Below, one piece after another: positions 22,604 through 34,440 of a stretch of DNA of 64,000 nt (positions are counted from its first letter, which is position 1; the number at the start of each line of letters is the position of its first letter). Under the pieces are notes generated by a model, which was given only the letters and a program-made list of their open reading frames with translations, had not been told where the DNA came from and made no database searches. Source of the stretch: Phaseolus vulgaris (Eukaryota; Streptophyta; Magnoliopsida; Fabales; Fabaceae); NCBI RefSeq assembly GCF_000499845.2, contig NC_023754.2, positions 15,079,516 through 15,143,515 of the forward strand, given 5' to 3'. A program made the translations under genes and the position numbers.

Positions 22604-22816
22604 CAGTACAAGAAAATCATTTAGATTCTAAATTTGGTAACAAAAACATTGGTAGCTAATTAGATACCAATTTAGAAAATATTTAACAATAATATAAACT
22701 AATTTAGAAACCAACATTTTTTTTAGTTTCTAAAATGTTATCTAATTTAGTTACTATAACAACTAATTATTTTTAGTTTCTAAAACTGGTTTCTATTCAA
22801 TGATTTTCTTGTAGTG
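22604..22816. mobile_element. CACTA-ended MITE with 3-bp target duplication
   Basis: A 213-bp element starting CAGTACAAGAAAATCATT and ending AATGATTTTCTTGTAGTG, a near-perfect 18-bp inverted terminal repeat, flanked by ACA on both sides (22601-22603 and 22817-22819). The CACTA-type ends and 3-bp duplication point to a non-autonomous derivative of a CACTA (En/Spm) transposon. The body matches the right arm of the larger element at 43441. Confidence 0.85.
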
Positions 22817-22819
22817 ACA

Positions 22820-23790
22820 GTTTGAGATATTTTGTTTCTCTTTGAAAACCGAGAGTAAAAAAAATAAAAATGAAGAACATTAACAATTATATTATTGATT
22901 GATCAGAACAAAATAAACAATAATGACATTGGTTGAATAAGAAATATCTTTAAATTGGTGAAAATGAAAAAAAAAACTAAATTTGTGTGGTTTACATTCA
23001 TTTTTTTTTTGTTTCACTATCTTTTTCTCATACTTCTCTCCAAATTTTCTTCTGTACTACGCTTTTTATCACGTATTTGACTCATTCTTTTCAAATAAAT
23101 GTAGTTCACGTCTCTCAATCAAATTTTTTCAAATTTAATATTAACTCTTTTTTTGTTTTAAATTTAAGTAATTATAAAATGAAAATATTAATATAACGAT
23201 AAAATAGGAACAAATTTGTTTAAAAAAACAGTTATAATAAGAAATTTCCTTTATATAAATATAAAAAAATACATCTTCTCAAGTATACTTAGGTTTACTA
23301 TGTAAATATATATTTTTAACATGTACACATAACATTATAATTCTTAAATAACTTAAATACTAAAATAGTATAATGATAAATTTATGAATAAACGTTATTC
23401 TTACATAAATTTTTAAGAAATTAATGTATAAAGTATATAGGATATAGTTGTTTGTTTACCAATTGATGTAACATATATAATATTTGAGTGTATTTTTACT
23501 TTAGTATTTTGTCACTTTATTATAATGTATTGTTGAATTACTCGATTCTCACTTCTTCTCTCTCACAATCTCTTATTTTTTTCCCTTATAATTTCTTTGG
23601 TGACCTCCATCTTATAGCGTTTCCTTCCTTGTAACACCCTCTTCTATATTAATCTTTTTTATATGTTTATCTTTGGTTTAGATTTACTTAAATTTTGCAT
23701 ACAACCCTTATTTGAAGTTCTCTAATTTCTCAAATCCTCTTTAAATACCACTTTTTGCATTTTTTTTACAAATTTAAAGAATTTAATTTT
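22820..23790. other. Intergenic AT-rich DNA
   Basis: Nothing recognised. The 69-codon frame at 22987-23196 is low complexity. Confidence 0.45.
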
Positions 23791-23794
23791 TATT

Positions 23795-24280
23795 ACACTA
23801 AATAAAAATTAATTTTATAAACCATTTAAAGACTAAACAAATTATTGATATTTAAAATAAATTTTATTATTAATAAATATTTTTTAAATTGATATTTAAT
23901 TAATATCAAAATTTTAGTTATAAACTTTAAATATGAATATATGTACATTAAAAAATTTTAAGAACATATTTAAAAAACACCATGTAATAATTATAACTGT
24001 AACTAAAGTATAATGTAATTACTATTAATAAATTATTAAATAGAAACTAATTTTAAAGAATACAAAATAATTTAGTTTTTATATTAACTAAACTAAATAT
24101 TATTATAAAGACTAGAAAATTATTTAAATGTAAAATAGTTTCTAAATTTATAAACTATTAGATATCAATTTAGAAATTAATTTATAAATTTATAAATTAT
24201 TTTAAATATTAATAATTTTTTTAAATAATATATATTCTAGTCAATAAATTTTTTATTTTTAAAATAATTTCGTTACATTC
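23795..24280. mobile_element. Strongly degraded CACTA-ended foldback MITE
   Basis: Blocks such as AAAAATTAATTTTATAAACC, AAAATTTTAGTTATAAACTTTAAAT and later AGAAACTAATTTTAAAGA and TAAACTAAATATTATTATAAAGAC repeat the arms of the MITE family in eroded form. There may be two overlapping copies. Termini not found. Confidence 0.4.
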
Positions 24281-24374
24281 TCCCATCATTAATACAATTG
24301 ATAAAATCTATTTTTTATATTAACTATTAGTTCATGTTGAATCTTACTCCTTTTATGTCAGTAACATCTATATC

Positions 24375-24376
<2 letters not shown>

Positions 24377-24411
<35 letters not shown>
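24377..24411. repeat. (TA)n microsatellite
   Basis: A run of about 17 TA repeats. Simple sequence, probably polymorphic in length. Confidence 0.9.
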
Positions 24412-24416
<5 letters not shown>

Positions 24417-25528
24417 GATAAAAATGAAAAACTCAGTTAAACTTTTTAATATTGATTAATAATCATAAAGACTATATCAAACACTCATTTATCATACTTG
24501 TATCTTCCTCACTCTTTATCCAGCTGAGATATGTGCATATATTATTTTATTTTAACTTTGTATGTATGGGAAGGACTAACTTAGAGACGTTATTTTTTCA
24601 TTAGTAATAATTTATTAAAATTTACAAAACAAAATAAGAAAAAAAAAGTGATGGACCCCACTTTTGTATGTTTTTCAGTAAATTTTAATCAGTGAGAGTG
24701 TACCTAAAGTACGTATTAGAGAGTGTATTTCTAGCATTTTTATCAATAATTAATGTACTAATTACAAAAAATTTCTCCTCACTAATAACAAGTTATATAT
24801 AACATTTTTAGCAACATTTTTTTTTTAAATTTAATATAAATCACTTCCTACTAATTTTATTTTTTCTTATAATATTTTTATATGTTCACATATCCTTGGT
24901 GAAGATTTGAAAACTAGTTTTTCTGAGATAAAATAATTGATTGAAGAAACTTATTTGTGTTTATAAATAAATAAATAAATATTCTTTGAATCCCAGTTAG
25001 TTACATATTTTTTTCCTTGTCAATGCTGAGAATTTAGAAGTCAGATCTGTGTCTCTAATAAAAGTTGATAAAGAAGACTGTGTCTCAAACAACTGTCTCT
25101 GCTATTTTGTTGGCATAATTTTCCTCCTCTCCCTATGAAAAGCTGCCACGTGGAAAATCTTACGCACCATCTTACCTCAGTTCCAAAATCTTCAATATTA
25201 ATTACTGTTTGAATCTCTCCACATCACATAATATTTGGTCTTAGTCCAAACCATTTTTGTTGCCGAGTCCATTGCATCTCATTATCTCTGACTTCAACCT
25301 CTCAGAATCAAACCCTTCTCTCTCTCTCTCTCTTTCTCTCCCTTCACATCTTCCTTTAAGAATTCATTGGCAGAACTGTAGGACTCTTCTTTGATACTCA
25401 TCTAACCACTTTCTTTTTATGTCCTTAATGCACCCTTTTCTCATTCTTTAACCAAACTCACTCTCACACACACATATATGCTCCTTCTATAAAGTGCAAT
25501 TAATAGAATCTATCTATATACCAAGAAC
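24412..25528 (+). promoter_or_regulatory. WRKY gene promoter and 5' UTR region
   Basis: Upstream region of the WRKY gene. It holds a palindromic G-box CCACGTGG with core CACGTG at 25147-25152, about 380 bases before the ATG; this is the type of site bound by bZIP or bHLH factors, often in ABA or light responses. A (CT)n run at about 25315-25335 lies in the likely core promoter or 5' UTR, and TATAAAG near 25489 is too close to the ATG to be an obvious TATA box. Regulation is inference from motifs only. Confidence 0.5.
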
Positions 25529-28500
25529 ATGGAAGAAGCTACCTCCAATGATGACTCTAATATTGCACCAGTTACACATTCTTCTCTGGTCTTTGATGGG
25601 AAAAGACTTGTCCTGGATGAGATGGATTTCTTTGCTCAGAAGAAGAAGAAGAAGAAAAAAAATGTGGTTCCTGATGATGAAATGGTGCACCAAATGGAGC
25701 TTCATGTGGATGTAGGGAAACTCATGATGTTTTTTCTTTTTTTCTTCTGTTTGTGTTGTATAAAATATATTGATAAATCTTGTGTTTCTTATCTGTTGTA
25801 ATTTGCAGACTAGGTTAGATCTCCTCACAAAGAGTTCCCCTACCATGGGAGAAGGATCATCGGAAGCAAAGGGTAATAAAAGAGATGATAAGGTACTTGT
25901 CTTTGTGTCAATGTATGTTTATAGCTTTTAAGATCAAAACAATATATAGATATACAAGATCCTTTATGTGTGTTTACTTACATATAAAAGTTTCTTGGAA
26001 TAATTAGTTTATGACAGAAATTTATGTAAGAAATTTTGTTCCCTTTCCTTTTCTGGGTTCACTCAGTTTGCAGCTATGGTAGCTGAATTGCACCACATGA
26101 ATGCTGAAAATCAACGCTTGAGAGATCAGGTTGATCAGGCGAATGATAAGTACCATGCTCTACACAATCAAGTTATGAAAATAATGGAGAAACGACAAAA
26201 GAATGAGGTAAATAATATGCTTTTATAATGATAAATCTATTAAATATAATTAGTGATTGGCTAGAACCATTGTTAAATTACAACAAAATCAATGATAAAA
26301 AGTAAGAAAAAAAACACTTGCTCATATATATAATTTGACAAAATCTCATGGTTTCTCTCATATTAAATTCATTTTTTTATGTAATTTTCTTGAATGATGA
26401 TTTGCAAGTATTGTCGTAGTAATCAACAGTGGAAGCTTTTAATCTCCGTTTTATTTAGGTTAAATTAGACAATCCAACCTATGTTTGAATTAGGTTTTAA
26501 CAACTGCTGAGTTTCTTGGAATTTTCTTTACTGGTGTGAAGGGTAAGAAAGCTGATATGATTCCAAGGCCATTCTTGGATATTGGAGTTGCTATGAAGGA
26601 AGAGAGTTCGCAGCAACATCCCAAGGGAAAACTGCAAGAAAGCAAGAATCAGAAGATCTGCACTACTGAGTTGGAGGCATCTGAAAAAGTTATTCCAAGG
26701 GTGTTCTCAAACAGTTCTTTCAAGGATGTTGACGAAGCATCAGAAACCATGTCAATGATCAAGAAAGCTCGAGTATCAGTTCGAGCAAGATCTGTTTCTT
26801 CTATGGTTAGTATATAATCTGACTTCTGAAATTTGCTATAAAAATTTCTAAATTATAATAACTATTTTTAGTATTTTTGTTATTTTTTCATCATGAAACT
26901 CAAATTTTTAATCTGACTTAAGGAGATTAAGTCTTGTATCATACAAACCAAAACTTATTTATATTTTCTAAATCTTCTACTATATTGTGTAGGTTTTGTT
27001 ACTGACAAATAATTTTAACTTTGTACCACATAATTCACATCAATCTCTCTATATATGAAGTATTATTTTTCTAAAATTAAGAAAAAAACACACATATATA
27101 TGACAGATGAGTAAAGATTTGATGAAAACTTAGTAGTTTTAGATCATCTGAAACTAATGGTTTCTTAATTATGTAACAGAAGCTTTTAAAAAACTATAAT
27201 TACTTAAACTAATGTTTATTATTTGTAAGTACTACATAGCTTTATAAAAAAATCATGAGTGTCTTATAACTTAATTTCTCCATTAGATATAGATTTTCCA
27301 AAAGAAAGAAAAATGAAATAAGGTTATAGGCATGTATAAATGAATATACTGTTAAAAATAAATTTGTTTTGATGAATTGGTCAGATTTCTGATGGATGTC
27401 AATGGAGAAAGTATGGGCAGAAGATGGCAAAAGGGAATCCATGTCCAAGAGCTTATTATCGTTGTTCAATGGGGACTGGTTGCCCAGTTCGGAAGCAAGT
27501 ATACAATCTACTCTTTATTTATTTTTATGGAGATTAATTTTACTTATTTTTAGTAAAAGATTTATGTTTATACAGTTAAAATTATGAATTCTGTGATTCT
27601 TAGAGAGAAAAATCTTAATTAATCACAAATTTTATCATAAACTAATAATTATATTATATTATTAAATTTTTTCCCATTTTGATATTTATTGCTTTTGCAA
27701 TTATCACATGTTTTTCAATTATTTATAATAATTAAACTTAATTAAATTTTATGGAGTTATTTTCAAGTGAGTTTTTTTACACTACTACAATAAAATCATT
27801 AAATAATTTAATAAATAATTTAAAAATAAAAAAATAATTATTATTATATTTACTAATTTACTAAATTAGATATTATTTTATAAATTAAAAAAATATTGAT
27901 ATTTAAAATATTTTTTATTATTAATATAAATTTATAAAATAATTTTTAATTTGTTATATCTTGTACCAAAATTTTAACTACTAACTACTTTAGATTCTAA
28001 ATTAGTTTATATAAAAATAACATTATAAAATTTTCTTAATAATAAAAATTACTTTAAATATTAATAATTTTTTAATTTATAAAATAATATATAACTTTTT
28101 TTTATCTTAACAATTAATTATTATTTAATTTTAATTTTTTTAAAAAATATATAATGATAAAAAGTTGAAAAAAAGATGATAAAATTTCTAAAATAATTAT
28201 ATTGAAGTAGGTACTGGTGTTAGACAAAAAGTTTTGGAGCTATTTCATTGAAAAACATGTGAGTTTATCTATATGGTGATGAAGTTGCATGAATTAACTA
28301 TTGTCCTAATGCTCCTTTGAAGGTGCAAAGGAGTGCAGAGGATCAAAGTGTGTTGATCACAACATATGAAGGGCAGCATAATCATGTACTCCCTCCAGCT
28401 GCCAAAGCAATGGCATCCACCACATCTGCAGCTGCATCAATGCTTCTTTCAGGATCAATGCCAAGCTCAGATGGCCTTCTACACCCAAGCATATTAGAAA

Positions 28501-28871
28501 GTGCAACACTTCCATTTTCACAGAACTTAGCAACCCTCTCTGCTTCAGCTCCATTTCCAACTATCACTTTGGATCTCACTCAAAGTGCCACCAATACTTC
28601 CTCACAGCAGCTACCACAAGAGGCACCTCAGGATTCTCAACTCAGCCTCATTTCTCCACTTTTGGCACCAAATCTTTTTAACCACCAAACTAAGCTTTCT
28701 AGCTTACATGGCTCTCAGGGAACAGAACCTGCTTCTTTTGCTGACACAGTAAATGCAGCAACAGCTGCTATCACTACAGACCCCAAATTCAGTGCAGCTC
28801 TTATGGCAGCCATAACATCAATTATTGGAAGTTCACATCCAGTGGAGACTCAGCATTGCAATAACAAATAA
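25529..28871 (+). CDS. WRKY transcription factor, group IIb (WRKY6/31/42-like), six exons
   Basis: A DNA-binding regulator of W-box genes, acting in the nucleus. Exons: 25529-25711, 25809-25892, 26067-26207, 26542-26805, 27385-27498, 28323-28871; all introns are phase 0 and the product is 444 residues. Residues 90-136 (exon 3) form a leucine-zipper-like coiled coil ([17 protein letters not shown]). [11 protein letters not shown] (exon 4) is the basic group IIb block. WRKYGQK is at residues 231-237. The zinc ligands are C251, C257, H281 and H283, giving C-X5-C-X23-H-X-H, the group II pattern. The last intron falls just before VQR, the position known for groups IIa and IIb. After the finger come [20 protein letters not shown] and TITLDLTQ, both typical of IIb. 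Oddities: a lysine run in exon 1 (residues 38-44), Ser where the family usually has Cys in QRCAED (not a zinc ligand), and a short N-terminus. The exon 4 acceptor (GTGTGAAG) is pyrimidine-poor but keeps frame. The gene appears functional. Intron 5 carries a degraded MITE. Confidence 0.93.
27780..28160. mobile_element. Degraded CACTA-ended MITE in WRKY intron 5
   Basis: Starts CACTACTACAATAAAATCAT and continues with both arms of the MITE family in decayed form, including CCAAAATTTTAACTACTAAC and CTTTAGATTCTAAATTAG in the middle. The right terminus is eroded. It accounts for much of the length of the 824-bp intron that separates the two halves of the WRKY domain. Confidence 0.55.
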
Positions 28872-30539
28872 GACTAGTTAATTGTAATTATTAGTGATTT
28901 GGAACAAGTGCAGTGGATCATTTTCCTATTGTGCAAGGTAGAAATTGAATTCTATAGAGTTTCCTGCATTTCAAGAAATTTACAAATTGATCTAAAAGAT
29001 GAGCATTTAATCAGAAGGCCAACTATTATTGAGATCTTGTCAGTCCAAGACCTATGAACCACGGTTGAACGGCGTGTTTGAAGAAATCATCATTCAAAAA
29101 AATACTTTGTGATGATTATCAAGTGCTCTCATACTACTCAGCTCTCAACATATAAGATCAAAACACTTCTTTTTAGTTATTAGAAAGGTGTCACATTGAC
29201 ATTCAGAAAGTTTTCTAAGTGAAAGTATCAGAGGTAAGACTTTAATGTACAATTGACATCTTTAAATATTCAAATTCAGTTTAACCTTCAACAGTCAAAT
29301 TTAGATATTTGTCATGAGAGATATATAAGTACTGATGTACTATACTATGTGAATTGGATTAGAGAGTGAGTTGAAGGAGGGTTGAATTTAATTTTTTGCC
29401 TAATTATGCCTTTTTCTGCACAACACATTGAAAATCATTTCTGAATTAGTATGCTCAAGATGCTTCTCTACAATCACAAGTTAATTAGCAGCAGGGAAAC
29501 CCTTTCTTTGACTTGAATGAAAATTAATACAAGCAACAACAACAGTAAGTCTAATGTTGATACATAACTTAGAGGAGTGGTTTGCAAAAGTTTAGCTTCT
29601 GGTACATATCAGAAACACTGATATTTCTTATAATAGTTGTACTCTGTTTGTGAATCATGAGAAAAGTTTTTAACCTTTTTTCAACATTAGTAGTTAGTAC
29701 AATTCAAAAGTAATATTTTTAAAACCGAAAATTTGTAATGAACAACAAACTAGAATGAGAAGCAAGCAAGAAAGATACCGCACTCAATTTTGTTATCCTG
29801 TTTCACTTCTAAATATTAAGCTACGACTAATTTGTCTAATGAACAGCTTCCAATTACCTGAAAATCCCTCTTTGATCCAACCAACCCTGAGTTTCTCGCG
29901 ATACCTCTATCTCTTTCACGTTTTCTGTCAAAAAAAATAATTTTTTCAACAACCCTTGACAATTTATGTCCCTGATCGAATTTCCCATTTTTGCATTTAA
30001 GAATTTTGCTGGATTATGTGATTTTGGGTTGTGGGCAGTTTGCTTCTGTTCAAAGATTGAAACTTTCTGTGAACACGTTGGTGGTAAAATGATAGGATCA
30101 ATGATCACTCGCTGTGTCTTTGACACTATCCTTCAATTCAAAAGAGAACGGAAGTTGGCTCTATTACAAAATGCAGGGCCATTGTTATGGTCAAAGTAAA
30201 AATGTGTATGTTTTAGTGCTATTCCCTAGGGACTAGGAAGAAACCTGAGACCTTGCTGTTCTTCCAGGAAATAATGTGTTTGTATATGTGGAGACATGAA
30301 AATTGGTAGTAGTAACATTGTTTTTGGACTCCTTGTTTGTTATGATGGAGCTTTTGAACTGCTTTTAGTGTTCTTGATCAGAAAAATGTCTACTGTTCCA
30401 CTATAGTGTAAACTTGAAAATGTTAAGATTTACGTGCTATTAGTCACACAACTTACTTGTTGATCTAAGTTTCCTATTTTTGTAGTTGACATGATGATTG
30501 AAATCTTCACAACATATTTGTTGATGAGGATACACTAAA
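28872..30539. other. WRKY 3' flank and intergenic DNA
   Basis: The first few hundred bases should be the WRKY 3' UTR. Reading frames at 29755-30199 on both strands overlap and show no recognisable domain. The region is less AT-rich than the deep intergenic DNA and may be part of the decayed gene that follows, but I cannot place exons in it. Confidence 0.4.
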
Positions 30540-32760
30540 GTTTAGTGTTTTCTGCAGATGCTTTAATTTTACAACAGATGGAAATTGAAGATGTTCAGAA
30601 AGCATGAAACTGCAACTAAACATGATATATTCTTCTATGATCGACAATCAAAAAAAGGAAAAAAAAAATTGGGACTCTATGATTGAAGATGTCAATGATA
30701 GTGGACAAATGGAGCCTACAACTGGTGGCAACAAAGAATTTGCATGCGGAGTAGCCCAATAAACTATTGAACTTTAGAAGGAAGAGAAAACAAAGGTTCT
30801 CCTATAACTATTGTTATTTTTTCTTCTTGATGCTGCATTCTTGTTCTTAACTTGTGGATCTTGTTAAGCTTCATTTTGTTTCACTACTTTCAAAATTTTA
30901 TTAGTATGTACCACAACTGATGAATTGAAGATGTTATTCAATGGTGATCCTTACTTTGTTGTTTCATTAAGATTGAGAGATAAGAGAAAAAAAGTTTAGA
31001 ATTTATGTGAGGAAGTTCTTGGCATTCTTATGAACCTCCCTCCCTTTCCCAAAAACAATAAAGAAAGGTGTAATCACTTTGTTGCATGTCTATATTCAGA
31101 GTCCTTTATATGGTTAAGTTCCCATTTATTGGCCAAAATTAACTAAATCAGAAATATGATGAGAATAGTTATATGTTCAACCATAGCTTTGGACACCTTA
31201 TGTGGAGTTTCATACTGTGCACCTACTGGTTAATGATATTAATACTAGTTAAACTGAATTTCCTTTTGTTAATTTTTTTATCATCTGCTGCAGTTGGCTA
31301 ATGCCAGTAAAAAGAACAAGCATGGTGGAAATAAAGAAAAAGGAAGGTATTCTTCTGATATCTTTATTGATTATCTTGTTGCTCCTTTGATATGGTTTTT
31401 GAGGCTTGTTAAGTTAACCTCTACTGAATTGATTTCAACATCAGTTAACTAATATTCTGTTACTTGTGAAGAATAATGTATAAATCTTTATGTTTTCAAC
31501 ATGTGACTGAATTCTTTATTTTGTAGATGATGCCTAAAAAGAAGATAGCATAAAAGAACAAAGAACTAGGTTTTAAAAGTTTGCAGATGCCGCAGCATAT
31601 ACAGAAGCCTTTATCTTGAAGGAAGCTGCAGCAAGGTATTTTCTTACTCAATTACATTAAACTGTGAAATACTTTTACTTCATACATATATGGAACTCAT
31701 AATCTTTGTTCTTGTAGATTTTAACTGTTTTGATTATTTCACATTGAGCCATTGCTCAATACATACAACAGTTTGCTATTCTGGTGTTGATACTTGATTT
31801 AACTGTGATTTATTGTAAGAGTAGTGTACTTTTGCAATTTCTGCAATCCATGAGAAATTTACAAAAATTTTGTATTGATTTTGAAATTGCAGCGATGTGT
31901 ACACAGTAAAATGGGAAACTTTCGGATTCAGGTACCCATCAAAGATGATATCCCTTCCCCTTCAAAGAGGTGTACACCACTCAACAACAATCATGGCTCT
32001 GGTTCTATCCAGCAAAATCACTTCATTGATTTTTCAGGAATTCCTTCTCCTATCAATACTGTACAGAAACAGCCTACACCACCAAAAGGAACTAGTTTCA
32101 TCAATCTTGCAAAATCATCATTCATTACACTGAAACAAGGCATAGTAACAACAACTAAGGGAAAGTCCTTTACAGTGGGGGTTGCAAAGATCAAAATGCA
32201 TTTGACAAAAAGAAAAATGTTACTTTCACAGCTAAACTACATAGTCAAGATACCAGTTTACAACCTTTCAAAAATTTTCCATCTTTTCACATGGATCTAT
32301 ATTTCAGTAAAAGATTATTTTTATTTCTACTTTTAGCAGTTATAATCAGGAGCAATTCACTGTTAAGTTGTGAACATATGAAAATTCAAAACAATATGGA
32401 GATTCCTAAGAAATTGGTGACACCAAGGAAGTAAAGTTTCTTTCTTTTGGCAAAAGCCCTGTGTGTGGGTTTAAAAGTCATACTCTTTCCAATGTGATAG
32501 GCATAATGGTATGAAGTTGCCTCAGCTGCTCAATTTTGGCTTGCCTAAGCTGGCAAATTCCTTTCTAAATAAGGATTGTTACAACAAAGCTTGTGACAGA
32601 ACAAAACAAAGTGTATCACTGACTGAAATATTCTTAAATGAGATAGATTCTAGGAATAAATCAATCTGTGTCAGAAGGAATCAAATCAAAGTTTCCAGAT
32701 AAAACCTCATCACCAAGAATAGATCCTCAACACAGAGTAAAGGGACATAAAAGCAGCTAT
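30540..32760 (+). pseudogene. Decayed spliced gene of unknown family
   Basis: Several exon-like blocks in plus orientation with plausible splice signals. One near 30680-30795 reads IEDVNDSGQMEPTTGGNKEF, then contains two in-frame stops before EEKTK|gt. A short one at 31294-31347 reads LANASKKNKHGGNKEKGR between CAG and GT. One at about 31580-31636 reads FADAAAYTEAFILKEAAA|gt. One starts at about 31893 after TTGCAG and is open to 32336 in a second frame (GNFRIQVPIKDDIPSPSKRC, then a Ser/Thr/Pro-rich basic stretch). A block at about 32510-32702 reads MKLPQLLNFGLPKLANSFLN. Stops between and within blocks argue for a pseudogene; mis-set exon borders are the alternative. I do not recognise the protein and assign no function. 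Confidence 0.35.
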
Positions 32761-33379
32761 CATTTGTATCAACCAACATTGATATATATTTAGATAATAT
32801 GAATTATCCTAAATTCATTTTTAGTAACATATCACAGTATAAAACTTGTTTACATAGTTTCATTGAAGTAGATAAATATAATCAATCATATCCATCATGT
32901 ATGTTGATTTTCTTTCCACCTTATGTAATTGGATTTAGCCTCCTGGTATTTGAAAACCAATTCTCACACCCCTTGATAAAAAAGAAATACTTTTGTCCAA
33001 ATTGTTTTCAGATTATGTTTAACCATTTATCTTATTTGAAAAAAAAAGGCCCTTGTGTTGCTTGGTTGCACCTTGGGTCCAAGCAGTAAATGGCTTCACT
33101 TCTTTCCAAATATATGATCATGACAGATAACAACTCCAATGCATTATTGATTCATTTCATTTCTGAGGGCATTCACTTTCCCTTTTTTGAAAAACCACTT
33201 GAGTTCATGATGCATTTCTATTTCCCAGTAATGCCACTCCATTCACACCTTTTTTTCTGATCCCTGATGAGCATATATTTATTCACACTCATTAGCCTTA
33301 TTCATAGATTATTGGACTATAATAATAAATAAATCCATTGTTTTAATTAATATTCTTATAATTGGGTTTATTTGGGCCT
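32761..33379. other. Intergenic
   Basis: No feature recognised; frames here are short and lack domain similarity. Confidence 0.4.
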
Positions 33380-34440
33380 TAACTATTATTATTGTTAATT
33401 TTATGTTTTTAGAGTAAATTATCCGGAGTAAGCATCTACATTTGTGAATGGGCCAAATATGCAAAAGTCCAAGTTGCTTCTTGAACCAAAACAGAAAACA
33501 AATTCTGAGGAGAAGAAAGAGAAAATAAAATTTACAATATCTCAGAAACAGAATTGGAAGCAAATCTTCTGCAAAATATAAGAATTCTGGAAAGATAGAA
33601 ACTTGGAAACCGTTAACAAAATATAAACTACAATATTATCCTTGGAGCAGAAAAGCCTATAAAAGGACACAAGTATCAAGGAGAAAAGAGAGAGCTTCAT
33701 AGGGTTTTCTTAGTTTATTTTCTTCTTAGTAATTCTTTTGTTTTGCCTCCGCATGGAAGGCTAAACCTTTTTGGTTGATTCTTTTGTAATTCCCCATTGA
33801 GTTCTGAGGTTTTGTTCCAATAAAAGTTTCGATTTTTAATTCTCTATAGCAGTTGTTTTTATTGTCTAATCTCCTGGAAAACTGGTTTTTGTGAGAGGTT
33901 GTACTTGAACGCATGATTGAGAGTCTTCCTTATCTTAAACTTTGGTTTCTTAGTTAGTTCGCATTGTTCTAATTAATTTCTTGGGCGCATGATTCAAGGG
34001 AGAGGAGGTAAGCATTCCCATGGAGTATACGCATGGAACAAAGTGGGTATTGATTAAACTAGTAGACGCATGCTTTACTAGTGAGTTTCAGTTGAATCAG
34101 ATCGGCGCATGTTCAATCTGGTTTAGCTCTGTTGGAGGATTGAGAAAAGATTAATCTTTAGAGAACCTCAATGGTGGTGGTGGAAGAACTTGGGATCAAC
34201 CGCTTTTTATTTGCTATTTTAATTTCTTTTATATTTTTTGCACAACTATCTCAAACCCCCTTTTCATCTTTATTTTTATTGCTAACTTTTATTGCTTGCA
34301 GATAGATTTTAAAACCTGATCAACTGATTTTACTATTGGATTCGTTGGGAGACGACTTGGGGACATTTGTCCACAATTATACTATCATCTCTCTAGTGTT
34401 AGACAAGTCTATGCTAGAATCATATTAATTTGACAGCAAA
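33380..34440 (+). mobile_element. LTR-retrotransposon-like repeat fragment
   Basis: A block with promoter-like and leader-like character: CCTATAAAAGGACACAAG (33655), then AGAGAGAGCTTCATAGGG, a polyadenylation-like CAATAAAAG (33820), and a downstream portion with GGGAGACGACTTGGGGACA (34350) and TTTGACAGCAAAACGATAG (34430). These resemble LTR and leader sequences of legume retrotransposons, from general recollection. No LTR pair, target duplication or primer site was located, so the boundaries are rough. CGCATG occurs six times between 33750 and 34110. Confidence 0.38.

Noticed and set aside
25494..25846. Frames in other phases and on the minus strand around WRKY exon 1.
   Set aside because: Shadows of the exon; the minus-strand leucine run comes from the lysine codon tract.
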